From: Mesotaenium endlicherianum
Lineage: Eukaryota; Streptophyta; Zygnematophyceae; Zygnematales; Mesotaeniaceae
Direction: 5' to 3'
DNA: 64,000 nt
NCBI GenBank assembly: GCA_009602735.1
Contig: WELA01012532.1
Location: 238,706 to 302,705, forward strand
The notes beneath the pieces are model-generated. The model did not search any database. It was not told the origin of the DNA and saw nothing but the letters and a program-made list of their open reading frames with translations. How positions within the stretch are numbered: position 1 is the first letter of the stretch; every line of letters begins with the position of its first letter. Made by a program: the position numbers and the translations under genes. Below, one piece after another: positions 40,633 to 56,726 of the stretch.

Positions 40633-42126
40633 CTAGGGGCACGTCTTTGGCAGGTGCGTTTTGCTTGTGGGCGGCGTCTGCTGCCGCTCTGGAGTCTCTT
40701 GAGTCCTCTTCCCTTTTGAAGATGTTCTCTCAAACACTTGGGTACTCTCCCTTCTCAAGAATAGTGTGGGCCTTTGATCAGGCTTGTTCTCTCGCAGCGA
40801 TGTGTTTTCCCTTTCCAAAACTTCCTCGTGCTCAGATGCAGTTCCGTGCTCTTGCATGGGTTCCAATTCCGCTATGCCCATTTCTTTGTATGGAGTGCTC
40901 GTTCCTCTGGCTTTGCCAGCCATATTACTACGGGTTGGGGTCATCTCCACACGTCTGCGTACGCTCTTTTTTTGCCTTTTATGTGCAATGTGCACAATTG
41001 GTCTTGGCACATGAATAGGTGGTGGTGCTGGCATAGGTCCATCATGGAAACTTAGATGCTGCCAAGTAATTATAGTTTCCACCAAGCAGGTCATAGTGCA
41101 TTGCCCGATCATATTGCCATATGATTTGGCTGTGATCTCTTCTCTAACTGCCTCAATCAGTCGAAGCAATATCCTGTCTTGAATCCCCAAACATCTTCCT
41201 TTTCCACGCTATTTGGCTCTCGCTAGACAGCGTCTTCAGTGTTGTCCCTATTCATCCTTGGCCCTCCAGTTCCGAAGCCCCTTGGACTGTGAGAATACTA
41301 TGAATGTAAGCAGAACCTGCCTCTATTCTTTAGGCGTGTTGGCACAGTATTGAGGAAAAGGGTCTGATTTTATTGTTACCCTCACTTGAACACCTGTTAC
41401 TTTGCCCATAAGTCGAGCTCGTTGTGTCGCACGCTCCGGCCATCCTTCTCAGGATCTCTATTGGAATGCCATCGGTCCATAATATTGTGGCACGCTCTGA
41501 TAATCAGCCGTGCCTTTGCATCGTTGAGCTGGACGTGATGACCCAGTGTTGACTCAAATACCAGCCATGCTGGCTGCATCTTGCTATACTTTATCGCTGG
41601 ATGTAATTTTTATAGCGCTTGGATGGGCGGATCAGGCTGATTTTTCAGCAGTTGATTGATGATTCTCACCACCTGTCCCCATTGTGCTACTCGTGGGTCG
41701 TTGAACAATGAATTCTCTCAGCCATCTGAATTGAGAGAATAGCTGGCAAGGGAATCCAGCGAAGACCCAATTAATATTCTACATGTTCAGGTGCGAGGGA
41801 CGCAATTGCATGATGTCTCCTCCCATACCTCGAAAGATCTTCATATTTACGGGTGCCAACTCTTCAAAATTGAGCATCTGTTGCAAACCCTTTATAGCAA
41901 CTCTAAAAGCTAGTACTGCTGTGATGTTGCTATCCAGATAGATGACCTTAGCAGCCTTCACTCCCCTCTGGATGAAGGCCATTGTTATAGAACCTAGCCC
42001 CGCAAACAACTCTAGCACTACCACTCCTGATCGAAAGGGTTCTTCCATCTTAATGGGTGCTTGATCCAATGGAGTCACTCCTGGCACCATATTCAATGCA
42101 GAGGTGACTGGATGTGGCACTGGCAA
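40633..42126 (-). pseudogene. Dnmt3-like cytosine-5 methyltransferase of retroelement H
   Basis: Motif I is VVVLELFAGLGSITMAF (LELFAG codons 42015-41998), followed by AAKVIYLDSN. A region FRGMGGDIMQLRPSHLNM ends in TAG at 41779-41781. In the same frame motif IV follows: WVFAGFPCQLFSQ with Cys codon 41746-41748, the canonical PC dipeptide. After frame changes come NDPRVAQWGQVV and WLVFESTLGHHVQLNDAKAR (motif VI position). GRSVRHNELDLW stands at the motif VIII position. A degenerate C-terminal block extends to about 41050, and a basic, Pro/Gln-rich tail to 40633. It is related to, but clearly different from, the enzyme of element B. Stops and frameshifts make it a pseudogene. Confidence 0.82.
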
Positions 42127-42362
42127 CAGCTCTTATGGGCTGAAATTGCAAATGTGTATTGTTTCCAAATGGGTAATCCTCCCGGGTTGCTACATCAGTG
42201 GTTGAGGCATGTTGAGTAAGGTGTAAGAGTAAGCTTCACTTTGCAACGACTCATTTATGTACCTCGTGTGAGCCGTAAAGGCAAAACAGCCCACAATCTC
42301 AGGAACCGCCTCACTGCTGCACACCATCTTTTAGGAATCTCTCTTGTTGATCGTTCGTCTAT

Positions 42363-42490
42363 TCATTGGTAAGTCACCTTTTGCTTTTGTAGATCAATAA
42401 CCATTCCCAAGGGAATTAGAGCTTTTGTCCCCAAGACAAGATCATAATTGTCAGCTTTTGTGAATATACACTCTATCAGTATCGAAGCTT
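42363..42490 (-). pseudogene. Retropepsin C-terminal fragment of retroelement H
   Basis: The minus-strand frame reads ECIFTKADNYDLVLGTKALI then PLGMVIDLQKQKVTYQ and a stop. The YDLVLGTKALIPLGMVIDL piece is the second conserved block of LTR-retroelement proteases (YDVLLG-DFL--LG-VIDL). The DTG loop is not visible upstream. It lies about 240 bases before the methyltransferase, the same order as in element B. Confidence 0.65.
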
Positions 42491-43244
42491 CCTATGGTTT
42501 CCCTAAGTCAGTGTGATCCTGACAGGCTTACGGGTAAAATTCGCAAAACTTTGTGACCTATCCTGATACAGTTCTCAACTGGAAAGGGCTCTCTTTAACA
42601 CTAGATAGCCCACGATAACTCACACTTTTTGGTGCAACAAGAGCATGTCTTTGCGATTTAATTCCCACCTTATTACGAATCTTGCAATGACATTGAACAT
42701 AGTTTTAAAATGCCTAAATCATGAAGTTTCTGGACATTTGTGAAATAATTTCTTTTAATACTTTCTTGGAGGTTGCTATGTATGTTGTTAGATACCACAG
42801 AAGATCTTGGACATGTTGGATTGTTACCCGTCAAGATATGAGTTGTTTAGGAGTTGAACCGCAATATGCAACGGCGGTTTTTTTATGGTGCAACAAAAAC
42901 TCAAAAACATAAGGTCACTCATTCAATTATTCTGGACTACATAGAAACCTTATGAATACAAAACTCATGCCATTTCTTATTTACTGGCATATGTACTTTC
43001 AGATTATTTTTTCAATTTCATTAACTTAGAATTTAACTTAAATTGGTTCAAGAATTCTCTCTTATCCCTAGACTTCACAAAATGACATGTATATATTGAT
43101 TTCTTCAAACAAAAAAACTCATAATAAATGTCTGGCACATAACATTCAATCTTACTCATATGAAACACATCTCACATCTAAACCATATTTTATAAAATAA
43201 TTGCAAAGTTGGAGTTTTACAACAAAAACTCGTCGATTAGTCTA
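42491..43244. other. Non-coding stretch, nothing recognised
   Basis: AT-rich. It may hold the decayed gag side of H near 42500-42700, but no gag motif could be named. Confidence 0.4.
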
Positions 43245-45540
43245 CTAAATGCCTGCTCTAATCTCCCTCTTAGATCCTACATCTAAATGCTCTATAGCTC
43301 TATTAGTGTGATGCATCTCAAAGCAAGGAGCTGCACAAAGGGAAACATTGCAATGAAAGCAATAGTATGGATTCTTTCTAGCTCTTTTCTTATTTGCACG
43401 CTGACCGTAAGTACCAGCAACACACACGACACAATAATCTCTCTTCTTGTTAGCACACTCACTAGAAAAGGGTCTCTGAGTGTGGCGTCATTCACCAGAA
43501 GGTTGGGTAGTGCTCAGTCTTGTATTCACCTTAGGAGGTCCAGCCTCATTGGGATGTTGAAAAGAGCACATCTCCTCCATAATATCAAGGTAAGTGTCAT
43601 ATTTGTCAGCCTTGCCATCAGTTAACTTCAAGAGGATGAAGACATTTGCTAATAGCCAATCCCAAATACCCCAATAAGCTCTATGCCACCACTTTCTATT
43701 CTAAAGTACTCTTTCTGCACTGTAGTTTCTCTTCAAACAAAAAGCATCAAATTGCTCATCAGCATCTTTGTGTAAGTTGTAGTGTTCCACCACTTGTGGA
43801 GCAGGCAGCACATGTCTAAGTTTACCATCACGCCTTGACTGTGATCTAGGAGCTAGTCGTACATCTGTCGACAAAAAAACATAAGGTGCTTTGTCCCAGG
43901 TGCATGCTATCATAGGGGGATTTTCATCGCATACAGCTTTGGATTTGCACCTTTCTCCATCCAAATACCTTTGCCAGGTAAGTCTTTCTATTAATTATAA
44001 CTGTGCCAGTAGCACCATGTCGAAGCTTAGCTAGAATCTGGAAGAGGTTGGGAGAGGTGAAGCCCCTGTCTACAATAAGACTAAAGAACCTACCTATAGG
44101 AAGCATTGCTACTAGATCCAAAATCACATCAGACTTTAGACCATCTCCCTCCATTTTATTATAAATAATCAAAGCGTAGCAAAAATATATTATAGCAGCA
44201 CACATAGTGAAGACTTCCATACCATACTTGTAAAGCTTAGAGGGATTGTATATCCTAATAGGACATTGTCTATTTTAAGTGGAAATTGTTCTCTCATCAA
44301 ATGTCATGACTTCACCTGGACTATAATATTTGTTGAAGGTGGACAAGAGTAAGTCAGTGAATGATTTGAGCTGCCACAACTTGTACTCTCAAGAGTCTAT
44401 AGGAAAGCATTTTCTACTCCTATTGTCCTTCACATGAAAGTACTTTCTAAGCTCCTTGAATCTAATCCTAGACATGAACTGACCAAAGCTAGGCAAAGTT
44501 ATGGGACCTTTGTGTATCTTTTTCCAATAATGCTTCAGACTAGGAAGAGCATGCAACCCCATTGCCATGCATAGACCATGAAACACAACAATCTCAGTTG
44601 TTGTGCATGGTATCCAACCTCTAACACTATGCTCCGCCGCATATGCATTGGTCTCTCTAGCTAGTTGCTCAAAGTACCACATGGGCATGAGCAAGCACAA
44701 TATGCCAAAAGGAGAAAGGCCTCTGAAGATCCTGTCAGGGATGTCTTGCAATCCATGATGATGGTCTTTGCTAGGCTTCAGAAACATGCTGTCATAAGTC
44801 TCACCAGGTATAGCAGGCTGCCAGTTCCAGTGTTTGGGCAGCTCGGATGGAGGCTTCTCCTCTTTTTGCATGCTCAAGGGAGGCCCTTCCTCCTTCTCCT
44901 TTTTCAGATGAACTGCTGTTGGCCACCGAAGCACTGTCCCTGTCACTGTCAGAGTCTAATATCTTAGACATTTCATTCTCTCTTCTCTCTGCTGGAATCT
45001 GCTGCTGCTTGAATTTTGTTTTCTAAGCAGGTGCTTGTAACTTGTTATTCCCGAATGGCCTACCTGTTTTCTTCTTACCACTTTCAAGCAGAAGTTGTGC
45101 ACTCTTATCAAGGCTAGGCTCACAAGGCTTCTCAGACTCAGGCTCATCTAACACTAATTCTAAACGTTGTTACACACTTGGTTGACTGTCAGGCTGACTC
45201 TTTGGTTGACTCTCGGGTTTGACGAAAGGTTTCCTCTTATACACACCCAGGCTAAACACATGCACAAATTCATCCTCTCCTTGTTTTATAAAGCTATAAA
45301 TGGCCTCTGCAGTCATAATTGGCCTCTTTCCATTGTAGGCAAAGAATACTTGGAAGAGGTCTTCTCCGTTCTTCGTCTTCACCCTCTTTCTCACGTCTCC
45401 CATCAAGAACATGTCCGCACAATCATCCCAAAAAGTCTCAAATGTCCACCTACGACCAAAAAAAGTTATATTAATATAAATTGCGAGAACTAAGAGAGGC
45501 TCAACACTGCTCTGACCGGGCGCCATGGTTGTATCCACTG
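43245..45540 (-). pseudogene. piggyBac-type transposase pseudogene
   Basis: From right to left on the minus strand: an acidic Ser/Pro-rich N-terminus; the core start YFEQLARETNAYAAE and GWIPCTTTEIVVFHGLCMAM; FGQFMSRIRFKELRKYFHV. EVMTFDERTIST (about 44310-44275) carries the first catalytic Asp and ends in a stop. Then IYNPSKLYKYG, KMEGDGLKSDVILDLVAML, and SLIVDRGFTSPNLF with the second catalytic Asp. GTVIINRKTY follows, then HYNLHKDADEQFD where the third Asp is expected. The C-terminal Cys-rich domain is YYCFHCNVSLCAAPCF. The first exon may lie at about 45525-45450. Several stops and frame changes are present. No TTAA-flanked terminal repeats were found. Confidence 0.85.
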
Positions 45541-45880
45541 TGAATTGTCGCGAGAAAGAAGAGCACCCCTGGCTCAAGTTCGACAGTTTCAGTGCTGTTT
45601 GAACACACTTTTTTGATGTGCAACAGCTTTTTGCGCTTTGCATTTACACTCATAACGTTGCGACTACTCGTCGGTTAGGGTCGCCAATTTATTTCCAGAA
45701 AGTATGCAGTGTTTGCAATTGTTTGAGCTAAGAATCAAGAATAAATATTGAGTATAAAAGAAATGGCATTTTAAACAAGAGGGCTTCCTAACTGTACAAG
45801 AATATGTGTATTTCTCCAAATATGGTTCATTGGGCGTTCCAGTGTCAAGATTTCTTTCAGTCAGTCCCAGAGGTTTTACA
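45541..45880. other. Spacer between piggyBac and retroelement G
   Basis: AT-rich, no domain recognised. A short open frame on the minus strand (45664-45894) is probably the decayed continuation of G. Confidence 0.4.
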
Positions 45881-48640
45881 AATCTTTTACCCAAGATGAC
45901 TGGCCGTGCTCCCGTGTTTCACAGGATGTTAGGGGTAGTCCAACTGTCCATTCTTGTTCTGCACTTTTACAATGCGGAAGTTGGTTGGTAGTGAGGCGTC
46001 ATTTGCACCCTCCTCAGCTAGGTCTAGCTATTTCTCAGATTCTTCAGCTGTGGTTGGAAAAGTAAAATCAAAATTAGCAAGTGAGAACAATTTCGCATGC
46101 TGCATTCGATTTTCCACCAGTGCTTTCAACTTTTTGTGCAAAAAGCTAACTATTTTGCGCGTGCCAGGCTTGGTTTGCCAAAGCGGGACAATCGCATCCT
46201 CAAGTAGTCTGATTTGAAAGGTTTGAGGAAGCTTTCCAGTAGTCCTTGGAATCAGACTGTCGTGATCTGCCCGCTCATTGGTTGTTGCAGCAGTTGCCTT
46301 TTTGGGTGCTGCTCTCGTGCCTTTGCAGACAGTTGTCTCTATAATATCTGCAACCTAATACACATTTGGCGTGATCAGCTTTACATATTGAGCTTTCAGC
46401 ACAGCAAGCTTGGCGCTCATGGCCTCATAGTTCTGGTTACCCTTTTGGCAGCCAGAGTTATCTTATTCTTTCAATTTACACTTATCTACCTCTTGCGTGG
46501 CAGCATTAGCCCATGGAGGTTTTAGGTTTGGGTTTTTTGACCAACACTCTTCTTCTGAGTGTCCCTTTTTGCTGCAATGTGCACATATTTTGGCCTCGGG
46601 TAAGGACAATCTCTCTTTTGATATCCTAATTTCTTGCAATTTTGAAATCCTTCTACTGTGTCAGCAGTGTTGGCATGCTTAGCAAACTAGTTGAATGACC
46701 CACTCTTTTTCTTAAACTGAAAACTAGAGCTAGTGACCTTAGGCGAAAAGGATTCCTCCCTCCTCTTAGGCGCCACAAGCGTCCTCGAAGCCTCTTCATA
46801 CCAGATTTTACCTTCTTTGACATTGCATACCATCTGAGCAGCTTCGTCGATGTTCCAGTCAATTCCTTGTTTCGTCGACAGGTGCGGTCTGACTTTTCAA
46901 TTTGTATCCTTGTCCAAGCACAACAGAAATTTGTTAGCCACAATCCTGGGCTCAAAGATTCCTGCTTTTCTAGCAGTATCTTCCAATCTGGACTTGACCT
47001 CCATCACTGTTTCATCCTTTTGATAAACAAAATACACATAGTGGTACACATTAAGACTGCAATCTTCTAGAAAGTGTGTTTCAAGCAGCTTAAAGAAGCA
47101 GTGCACACAATGCTCGCGATCAAGGTGGTCATCGCTTGCTTCCATGTAGTGATATAAGTTAGAATATATTAATTTGTTTTTATATTTTTAATACTTTTGA
47201 ATATTTGAAGAGAAGTTTTGTGTGGAATCAAGAGTGAGAAGATACTCAAGTGACTTGGTTCATGCCCTTTGAACCTTATGAGGCATTTTCAAAATTAGAA
47301 GAAGTACCTAGGCAAAAGTCAAATATGTCATTTTTAGGTCAAAAGGACATGTGTACATTGTTCTAGACAGAAGTGGCAAGTTTTGGGATGTGTTGGGTGC
47401 CAACAAATCAACATGCACCTTCCTAAAAACTACTTATGTAGCAAGTTTAAAAATAAGAGTTAGAACATAGAGAGGCATTCTAGAATCATTTTTGTACTTG
47501 CCAAGTTCAATAAATATATTAACTTTCAAGAAATCATCTCTCCTTCAAGAAGCTACCACTTCTGTTCAAAGATCCTTGTCTCGAATAGATAAAGTATTCT
47601 ATTTCACTAAGTACTTTATCTATCTGTTTCACTACATTCCATGTCCTTCTGGTAATCGGTTAGCGCTTCCGCATGACTGATCGTATTTGAAGAACTTCCA
47701 TCTCCAGGGACTTTTGCAGATGAAATTTGAGCAATTTTCCTAGCATAATTAGTCTATTTGATGATTGTGCGCATGCATCACTCCATTTGATATATCTGCG
47801 CAAACTCTCCAGAGCGTGTGCTGACTATCGCAGCAGCGTCTGCGTGTACGGTACTTTCTTTTGACCCAGTTCTAGCTGTCTTAACACCTCAGATTGGTGA
47901 ATTGCCAAAGTAATAACATCCACATCAGCAGGAGGTGCAGTTTGCACTATTTTGCCTGCTGATAAAGCGGCCTCTTTCTGGAGTTTCAAATCCCTAACTT
48001 TCTTCAAACGCTCATTCTTAGGTTAGGTTCTCATCCTTTTGGAATTGACAGTAATACAGCAAAGCATCCGTAGTCAAATACTAAATCAAACTTACGAATG
48101 CAACAAACTGTGTGTATGAAGCATCCTTTCGGATTCTTTAAATTTTCATCCCTCTCATCACTGGCCATCTCAATTGGTGACCAGCAATCAGTGACTCTTA
48201 CACAAACGTTTGGCGATCTGCCCACATCAGGTGCAAAGAATCGCTCACTATACGAATTCTCACCGTTTGCAAAGATTTGTTGAGGCTCGTCTTCCAACGT
48301 TTGCTCTCTCCACGGGTTTGGCAATTTTGGAGTCTCACGTCTTTGCAGACTCTCACTTGAATCAGAGCCTTGCACAGGCTCCACAAGATGGCATATTCTA
48401 CCACTGCTCAACTGCGTACACAATTGAATTTCACCGAGTCCCCTTCCAAGTTGAGTTCTGGGAGCCCTCACAGGCCTCAATATCCAATTTGCTTGGGAGT
48501 TCTTGTTCACCTGAAACAATTGAAGTTCTAGAAGTAGGACAGAAGCGTCGTACTTCCAAATAGGCTTTCGCCCAAGTTGAAAAGTACACAAGTGAACATA
48601 GTATAGGTTGCAAAAATTACGTCTAAGTAGGTCAATAAGC
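45881..48640 (-). pseudogene. Gag-like gene of retroelement G, split by a solo LTR2
   Basis: On the minus strand an N-terminal part (48640-48100, polar, with a run SSESLQRRETPKLPNPWREQ) leads to KKVRDLKLQKEAALSAGKIV. After a frame change ESLRRYIKWSDA and TNYARKIAQISSAKV follow. The frame continues up to the solo LTR2 and resumes with SDDHLDREHCVHCFFKLLET and DETVMEVKSRLEDTARKAGI. Two knuckle-like blocks follow: NCKKLGYQKRDC and CAHCSKKGHSEEEC (C-X2-C-X4-H-X4-C, about 46580-46540). A coherent but frameshifted tail (KLAVLKAQYVKLITPN, EDAIVPLWQTKPG) reaches 45881. The knuckles support gag; the lineage is not resolved. Confidence 0.65.
47145..47636 (+). repeat. Solo LTR2 (492 bp) with 5-bp target duplication
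   Basis: It runs from TGTAGTGA to TCACTACA, perfect 8-bp inverted termini. TTCCA at 47140-47144 is repeated at 47637-47641. Excising it with one TTCCA restores the G gag reading ALTDYQKDMEASDDHLDREH. Confidence 0.95.
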
Positions 48641-48649
48641 AACACCAAA

Positions 48650-50390
48650 AGTTTCAGAGAAAATCGCCCACTAAGGTCTCCGATTAACCTTCACAAAGTC
48701 ACAGGTTACAAAACTCTGAAACTACAGCACCTATGCCGGCCGGACCGGAGCCTTTCGATCTAAGTCGCGCCTAACAGTTCTTCACCATTGGATGGACTCA
48801 CGCAGTTCTTCATTGAGGGCCATTCTTGCTAAGTCTGCCCTTGCTTTCAGCAATCTAACGACTGAGACTTTTGAGATTTTGGACAATAATACAGCATTCA
48901 CCATTTTATGTCTTCTTCACGCGCTTGTGATGGTTGGTCCAAAATTGAGCTAAGAGCTTCTAGCACATCCTATTTGCAACCTCTCTACTTTTTTCAGCGA
49001 AATTCCCTTCTTGGGAATGAATCTCAACCTTTCTAGGATACAAAGCGTGAGAATGGAGGCAAAGATCTTCTGCGTTGGCAGAAGCGTGTCGCCTTGAATC
49101 TTTAGGGCCTTGGGAGCTCCTTTCTCTTTCTCCTTCGCACCTTTTCTTCCTTCTTCCTTCTTCTCTCTCTCTCCTTCACCTTCTTGTTTCTCTGGCTGAA
49201 ATGTGCAAACAAAGAATGAGAGCAGAGTGTGGGAGGCTCGTGCCTATCGCAGGCACCAAGCACGCTTCTTTCCTTCGAGAATGCCGAGACTTAGTCATGG
49301 ACTTAGCATGCATGCATTCCTCGCAACTGTCGCTCGTGACAATTAAACTTATTCGACGTCACTTAGCATGCATGCACGTCTCAAGACCGTCGCGTGTGAC
49401 AACTTAACTTCTCAATCAACGTGTACGCCTATGTGGTCGTTGAGCCTATGTTTTCTCAGGTGGCAGCTTCGTCGTTGCAACTCCATCAGAGGTCCAAAGC
49501 TGAGGTGGCCTGCCTTCTCAGCGCGGCTTGTCTTGGCAATTGCCAAGCCGGCTCCTTCGTCAGCTTTGCCTTACTTGGCAGCTACTGGCGCGGACCATTT
49601 GCAGGTCCTTGTGGGGTCAGCTTCTCAGCTGACTCAACTGTCAAACCCCACCTATCACTAAGTGTCGGATTGACTCGTCGCGGTCACCCTCACGTGTGAC
49701 GAACTTTCAACGTTGGCTTTGAGCAGATCAACAATTTGGTCGGTGAGTCATTATTGACTTTCCGTTCCAGGGGCGGTTGTGACTTGCGCCACGCGTGCTG
49801 CGCCGTGCAACTTGTAAAAGTCGCAACACAATTTCCCCCCCATTTTCTGAAGGACGATGTGCACTAATGTGCACGCTTGTTGGAGAGTACTTTGCTCGCA
49901 TGTGTTTCGCACGCTTGGGATATCCTCCACGTCGGTGCTTGGGAAAGTAAAGCTTGTAAGAGCTTGTCAACCTTGGTTGAAGTGACTCACGCGCTAAACC
50001 CGAGAAGCTCACCGACCCGGCTTTGTAAATATTTTCGAGTCATCTGCAAGTTTCTGTTAATTCTACAGGATGCTACAGGATATTGATTCGAGTCAGTAGT
50101 ACATGGTACTCGATGCTTTCTAACACCCGTCATCGCTCTAACATTGAAATGCCCCGCTCATTCCGACGTGCCAAGACTCTCACATGATAGTTAGCCACTA
50201 TGGAATGTGCAATGGTGACAGTACGGGTCCGGAGGCCTTGTTTCTCAGGCTTGAATATCTTCTCCATGAAGCAAGGGCGTCTTCAAGTTGTCTTGAAGTG
50301 TCTCAATAATGTTGCGAGGCCTGCAACATTGCTGACTTCCTTCAGCGGAATGAGATTGACCTGTGACCAAGCCTCTATTGCAGAACTTCC
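48650..50390. other. Region without a firm gene call
   Basis: It contains a pyrimidine-rich tract (about 49120-49185, TTCTCTC-type) and repeated ACTTAGCATGCATGCA words (about 49303 and 49362). Open frames at 49075-49699 lack family signatures. 48650-49100 may be the leader or LTR of G; upstream exons of the gene at 50391 may lie in 50190-50390. Confidence 0.4.
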
Positions 50391-52056
50391 AGTGCGTGTC
50401 AAGAATCTGTCGACGTGTCCGCGAGCTATAGTTGAGATTGCTGGACCTGCTGTAGCTCAATGGGCTGTCAGAATGTGTGCTTTCTACTTGCTTCTACAAT
50501 CTGGATTCTGTGGTCCAAAGTTGCCAAGCGTTGCTGGTGAGAGCACTATTGCCTGCTCTTTGGGTATTATCCAGCTCCCGCAATTGTTTTTCACCTATAC
50601 CTTTGTGAGAGATGTGTTGGACTAAATGATAAATCTTGCTATGTGGGCTCGCTTTATTTCTAGCCGCAGATAAATCATCACCTCCATGGCTTCAGAAAGA
50701 ACTCCAAGCTGCACGGAGCTTTCTTGTTGGCAATGCAGGTAAATCTTGTCAGCTTGCACCAAAGTGCGCTATGTAAGAACGCATGCTTTGCAGGCGTGTT
50801 CAAGTTTTAAAATTGAATACAGTGAATGCTTTGGGGAAGCTCTCGGTCTTTTCATGCGTGCGGAATTGCAGGCAGAATGTTCGGCACAAGCATTTTGGAG
50901 TCAGACCACTCGCTTAGTCATATTGAAACTGTCGGGGAGCAACATTTGTCAAAACCATTTTCACTACTCCTTGAACAGAAAAATTCCCAGTATCATATAT
51001 AGGTGTTGCCCCTGTGCACCACTTGAGGGATGAACATATGTTGTCAGTAGATTCTGTGCCTAATAATAAAGTTCTTGTGGAGTTTTACACTCAATAGTCA
51101 CTTTCATTGATGCTAGCTAGCATTTCAGTCTATGTGATTGCAAGTTGCCTTTCCAGAAAGTGCTAGTATGTTTGTGATTAGAATACACCCTCCGAGTGCC
51201 TGCATGTCCCTTGACTGAGTGTCACCGATGAAGATGCACCAACCATGTATGTAATTGCTCATTACACATGTGCAGGAAAGGAGAAAAAAAGTGCAGTATC
51301 GACATCAAAGTGGCATATTAGTACTAAGGGAACTTTGATGCGCAAGCTTCGAGTGCCCTCCAGCAAGCAAGGCCGACAAATGCTTCAGGGTGTTTGCTCC
51401 ATTCTTTCTGAGGATGACCTCTTTAATGAAGCAGGCACACATAAGGTCAGCCTCTTCACATATAGCTTTACTCCTTAATCATGGTCTCAATTCCCACGCA
51501 TCTGAAACTAGTTCCATTAACTGGGCAATGCACCTTGCGGCAGCGGATAGATATCAAACCCTAGTGTTACGTCTTGTTAAAATGGCTCCCGGTGAGATGT
51601 ATGCTAAAAGTAGGGAGTTGTATTAAAAATTTTAACTTTGCGTCTTGCATAAGGGCATTTGTTCAACTATATAAGGTACTTAGTTGTGGTACATTAGTAG
51701 ATACATGTGAAATGCTGCCATAGTTTTCAAGCTGCTGTAGTATCCAGTTGTGTATTTCAACCTCAGGTTGTTTCATGCATTAAGATTATTTTAGCTGCCT
51801 TCTCTGGGGCGGGATGTTACCTTTTTGACGTGAACTTTTGCATGAACTGGGGCAATCGCAGGGTTGCCGAGTACGGAGGGAAAGTGCACATGGTGAATCT
51901 GTTTGCTGCGCTAATGTGCGGGCCTTATTCGACGAACTTCCAACACCGCATTTGGAGATTGAAATTACTGTATTTCCACAGGGTCCCATCACATCCGCTG
52001 AGTATGAAAAGGCTGCGAAGCTTGAAGCGGTGCTCAAGAGAGGACAGACTATCTGA
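50391..52056 (+). CDS. Unrecognised host gene, last four exons
   Basis: Exons proposed: about 50391-50536, 50670-50738, 51276-51445 and 51862-52056, with GT-AG borders whose phases all agree. The joined product includes GFCGPKLPSVA, then KSSPPWLQKELQAARSFLVG, KSAVSTSKWHISTKGTLMRK, LQGVCSILSEDDLFNEAGTH, and ends VRALFDELPTPHLEIEITVF, AEYEKAAKLEAVLKRGQTI and stop. No signal peptide, membrane segment or motif is apparent in this part. I do not recognise the family. The phase agreement over three introns and the natural composition support a real gene. The 5' end is not defined; earlier exons are probably upstream. Confidence 0.55.
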
Positions 52057-53241
52057 CGTTATTACGTGTAGTGGTATGTATCATATTTCATAATCTCATC
52101 TTCAAAGAATTGAAAGCTGTGTTTATTGAGGTAGTACGATAAGGGTAGTAAATACAAACTTAATCTATGCGGAGATGTCTTTGCTGGTTATAGTTAACAT
52201 ACATGTAGTATAGCAACATGTATGTGGTTCATTGAATACTCATTGAAACCAGAAGCAAGAAACCTCATGAAACAGTACACTATCAGGATATATTTTGATG
52301 GATGGTACGTGTCTTCCTTATTATAATCTTTGCTCTTACGTTGATCATGAATTGATTTCTTGGACCATCCTGTAGTGCCGTTTAGATTGACACAAAGTAA
52401 TGCAAGTTTCTCGTAATGGTGGACAATTTGGTGTTAGGACGTGTGTTAACATTTTTTCCACTGGACTTTTTGATGACAATCACAGCCTTAAGTGTGATTC
52501 AATGATATCCTGTCTAAGGGGAAGATATTGTGATGCCCATAACTTGGATGACATCTCATTGCTGCTTTGCGGACAAGCAGGCATTGCACGTTGTCACAAA
52601 CTCAACAAAGGTAGCAGTGTCAGAGTGGAATATGAAGTGGAGGTAGAGTTCGACTAGAGGTTTAAGGTCATGGCTTTAAATGTGGATACAACAGTTTGTA
52701 CATTAAGACTACTTGTATCATTGAAAGGCCCAATGAAATGAAGTTTCCAGTCATGATCTACAGTATATGAGTCAAGCTAGGTCATAGCGAATTGGGTCCA
52801 CAGGTCTATCTCAAGAACGAGAGCCACTCATTAAGATTGGAGGCAATAGGTAATCAAATGATGTAAAGTAGAAAGTACTAAATATATTCATTGTCACCTA
52901 TCTACTTATATATATATCCATATGTGGCTACGCCTATTTGTTAATGACCTTCGCCTTATACAGAATCATACTCGTTTGATCAGTCAAGAGGTGAAACGAC
53001 ACATACGCAGGTGACTACTTGATACTACTGACAGCAAAAGTCCCAGACAGTAACACGAAAGGGAGAAGTTTGTTAACGTCCTCATACGTCCAAGTCCTCC
53101 ACATGCTCACCTGCAATAGCAGCAACACATCATACTAGCGTCACCACATGTCACAATATAAAATGCATGACAGTGTCCATCAAGAGGGAACCTTCTTCAA
53201 CGCAGATAAGTGATCATGTTAATAAGCAAGTAGAAGCTTAA
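52057..53241. other. Intergenic, 3' flank of two genes
   Basis: AT-rich, with a short open frame at 52400-52657 that has no recognisable domain. The end holds a run of nine C at about 53251. Confidence 0.5.

Positions 53242-56726
<3,485 letters not shown>

Noticed and set aside
45170-45643. Separate gene upstream of piggyBac
   Set aside because: It is more simply the N-terminal exon region of the same transposase pseudogene; no independent domain.
49075-49407. Open plus frame of about 110 codons
   Set aside because: Leu/Ser-rich product from a pyrimidine-rich tract, no domain and no matching splice partners.
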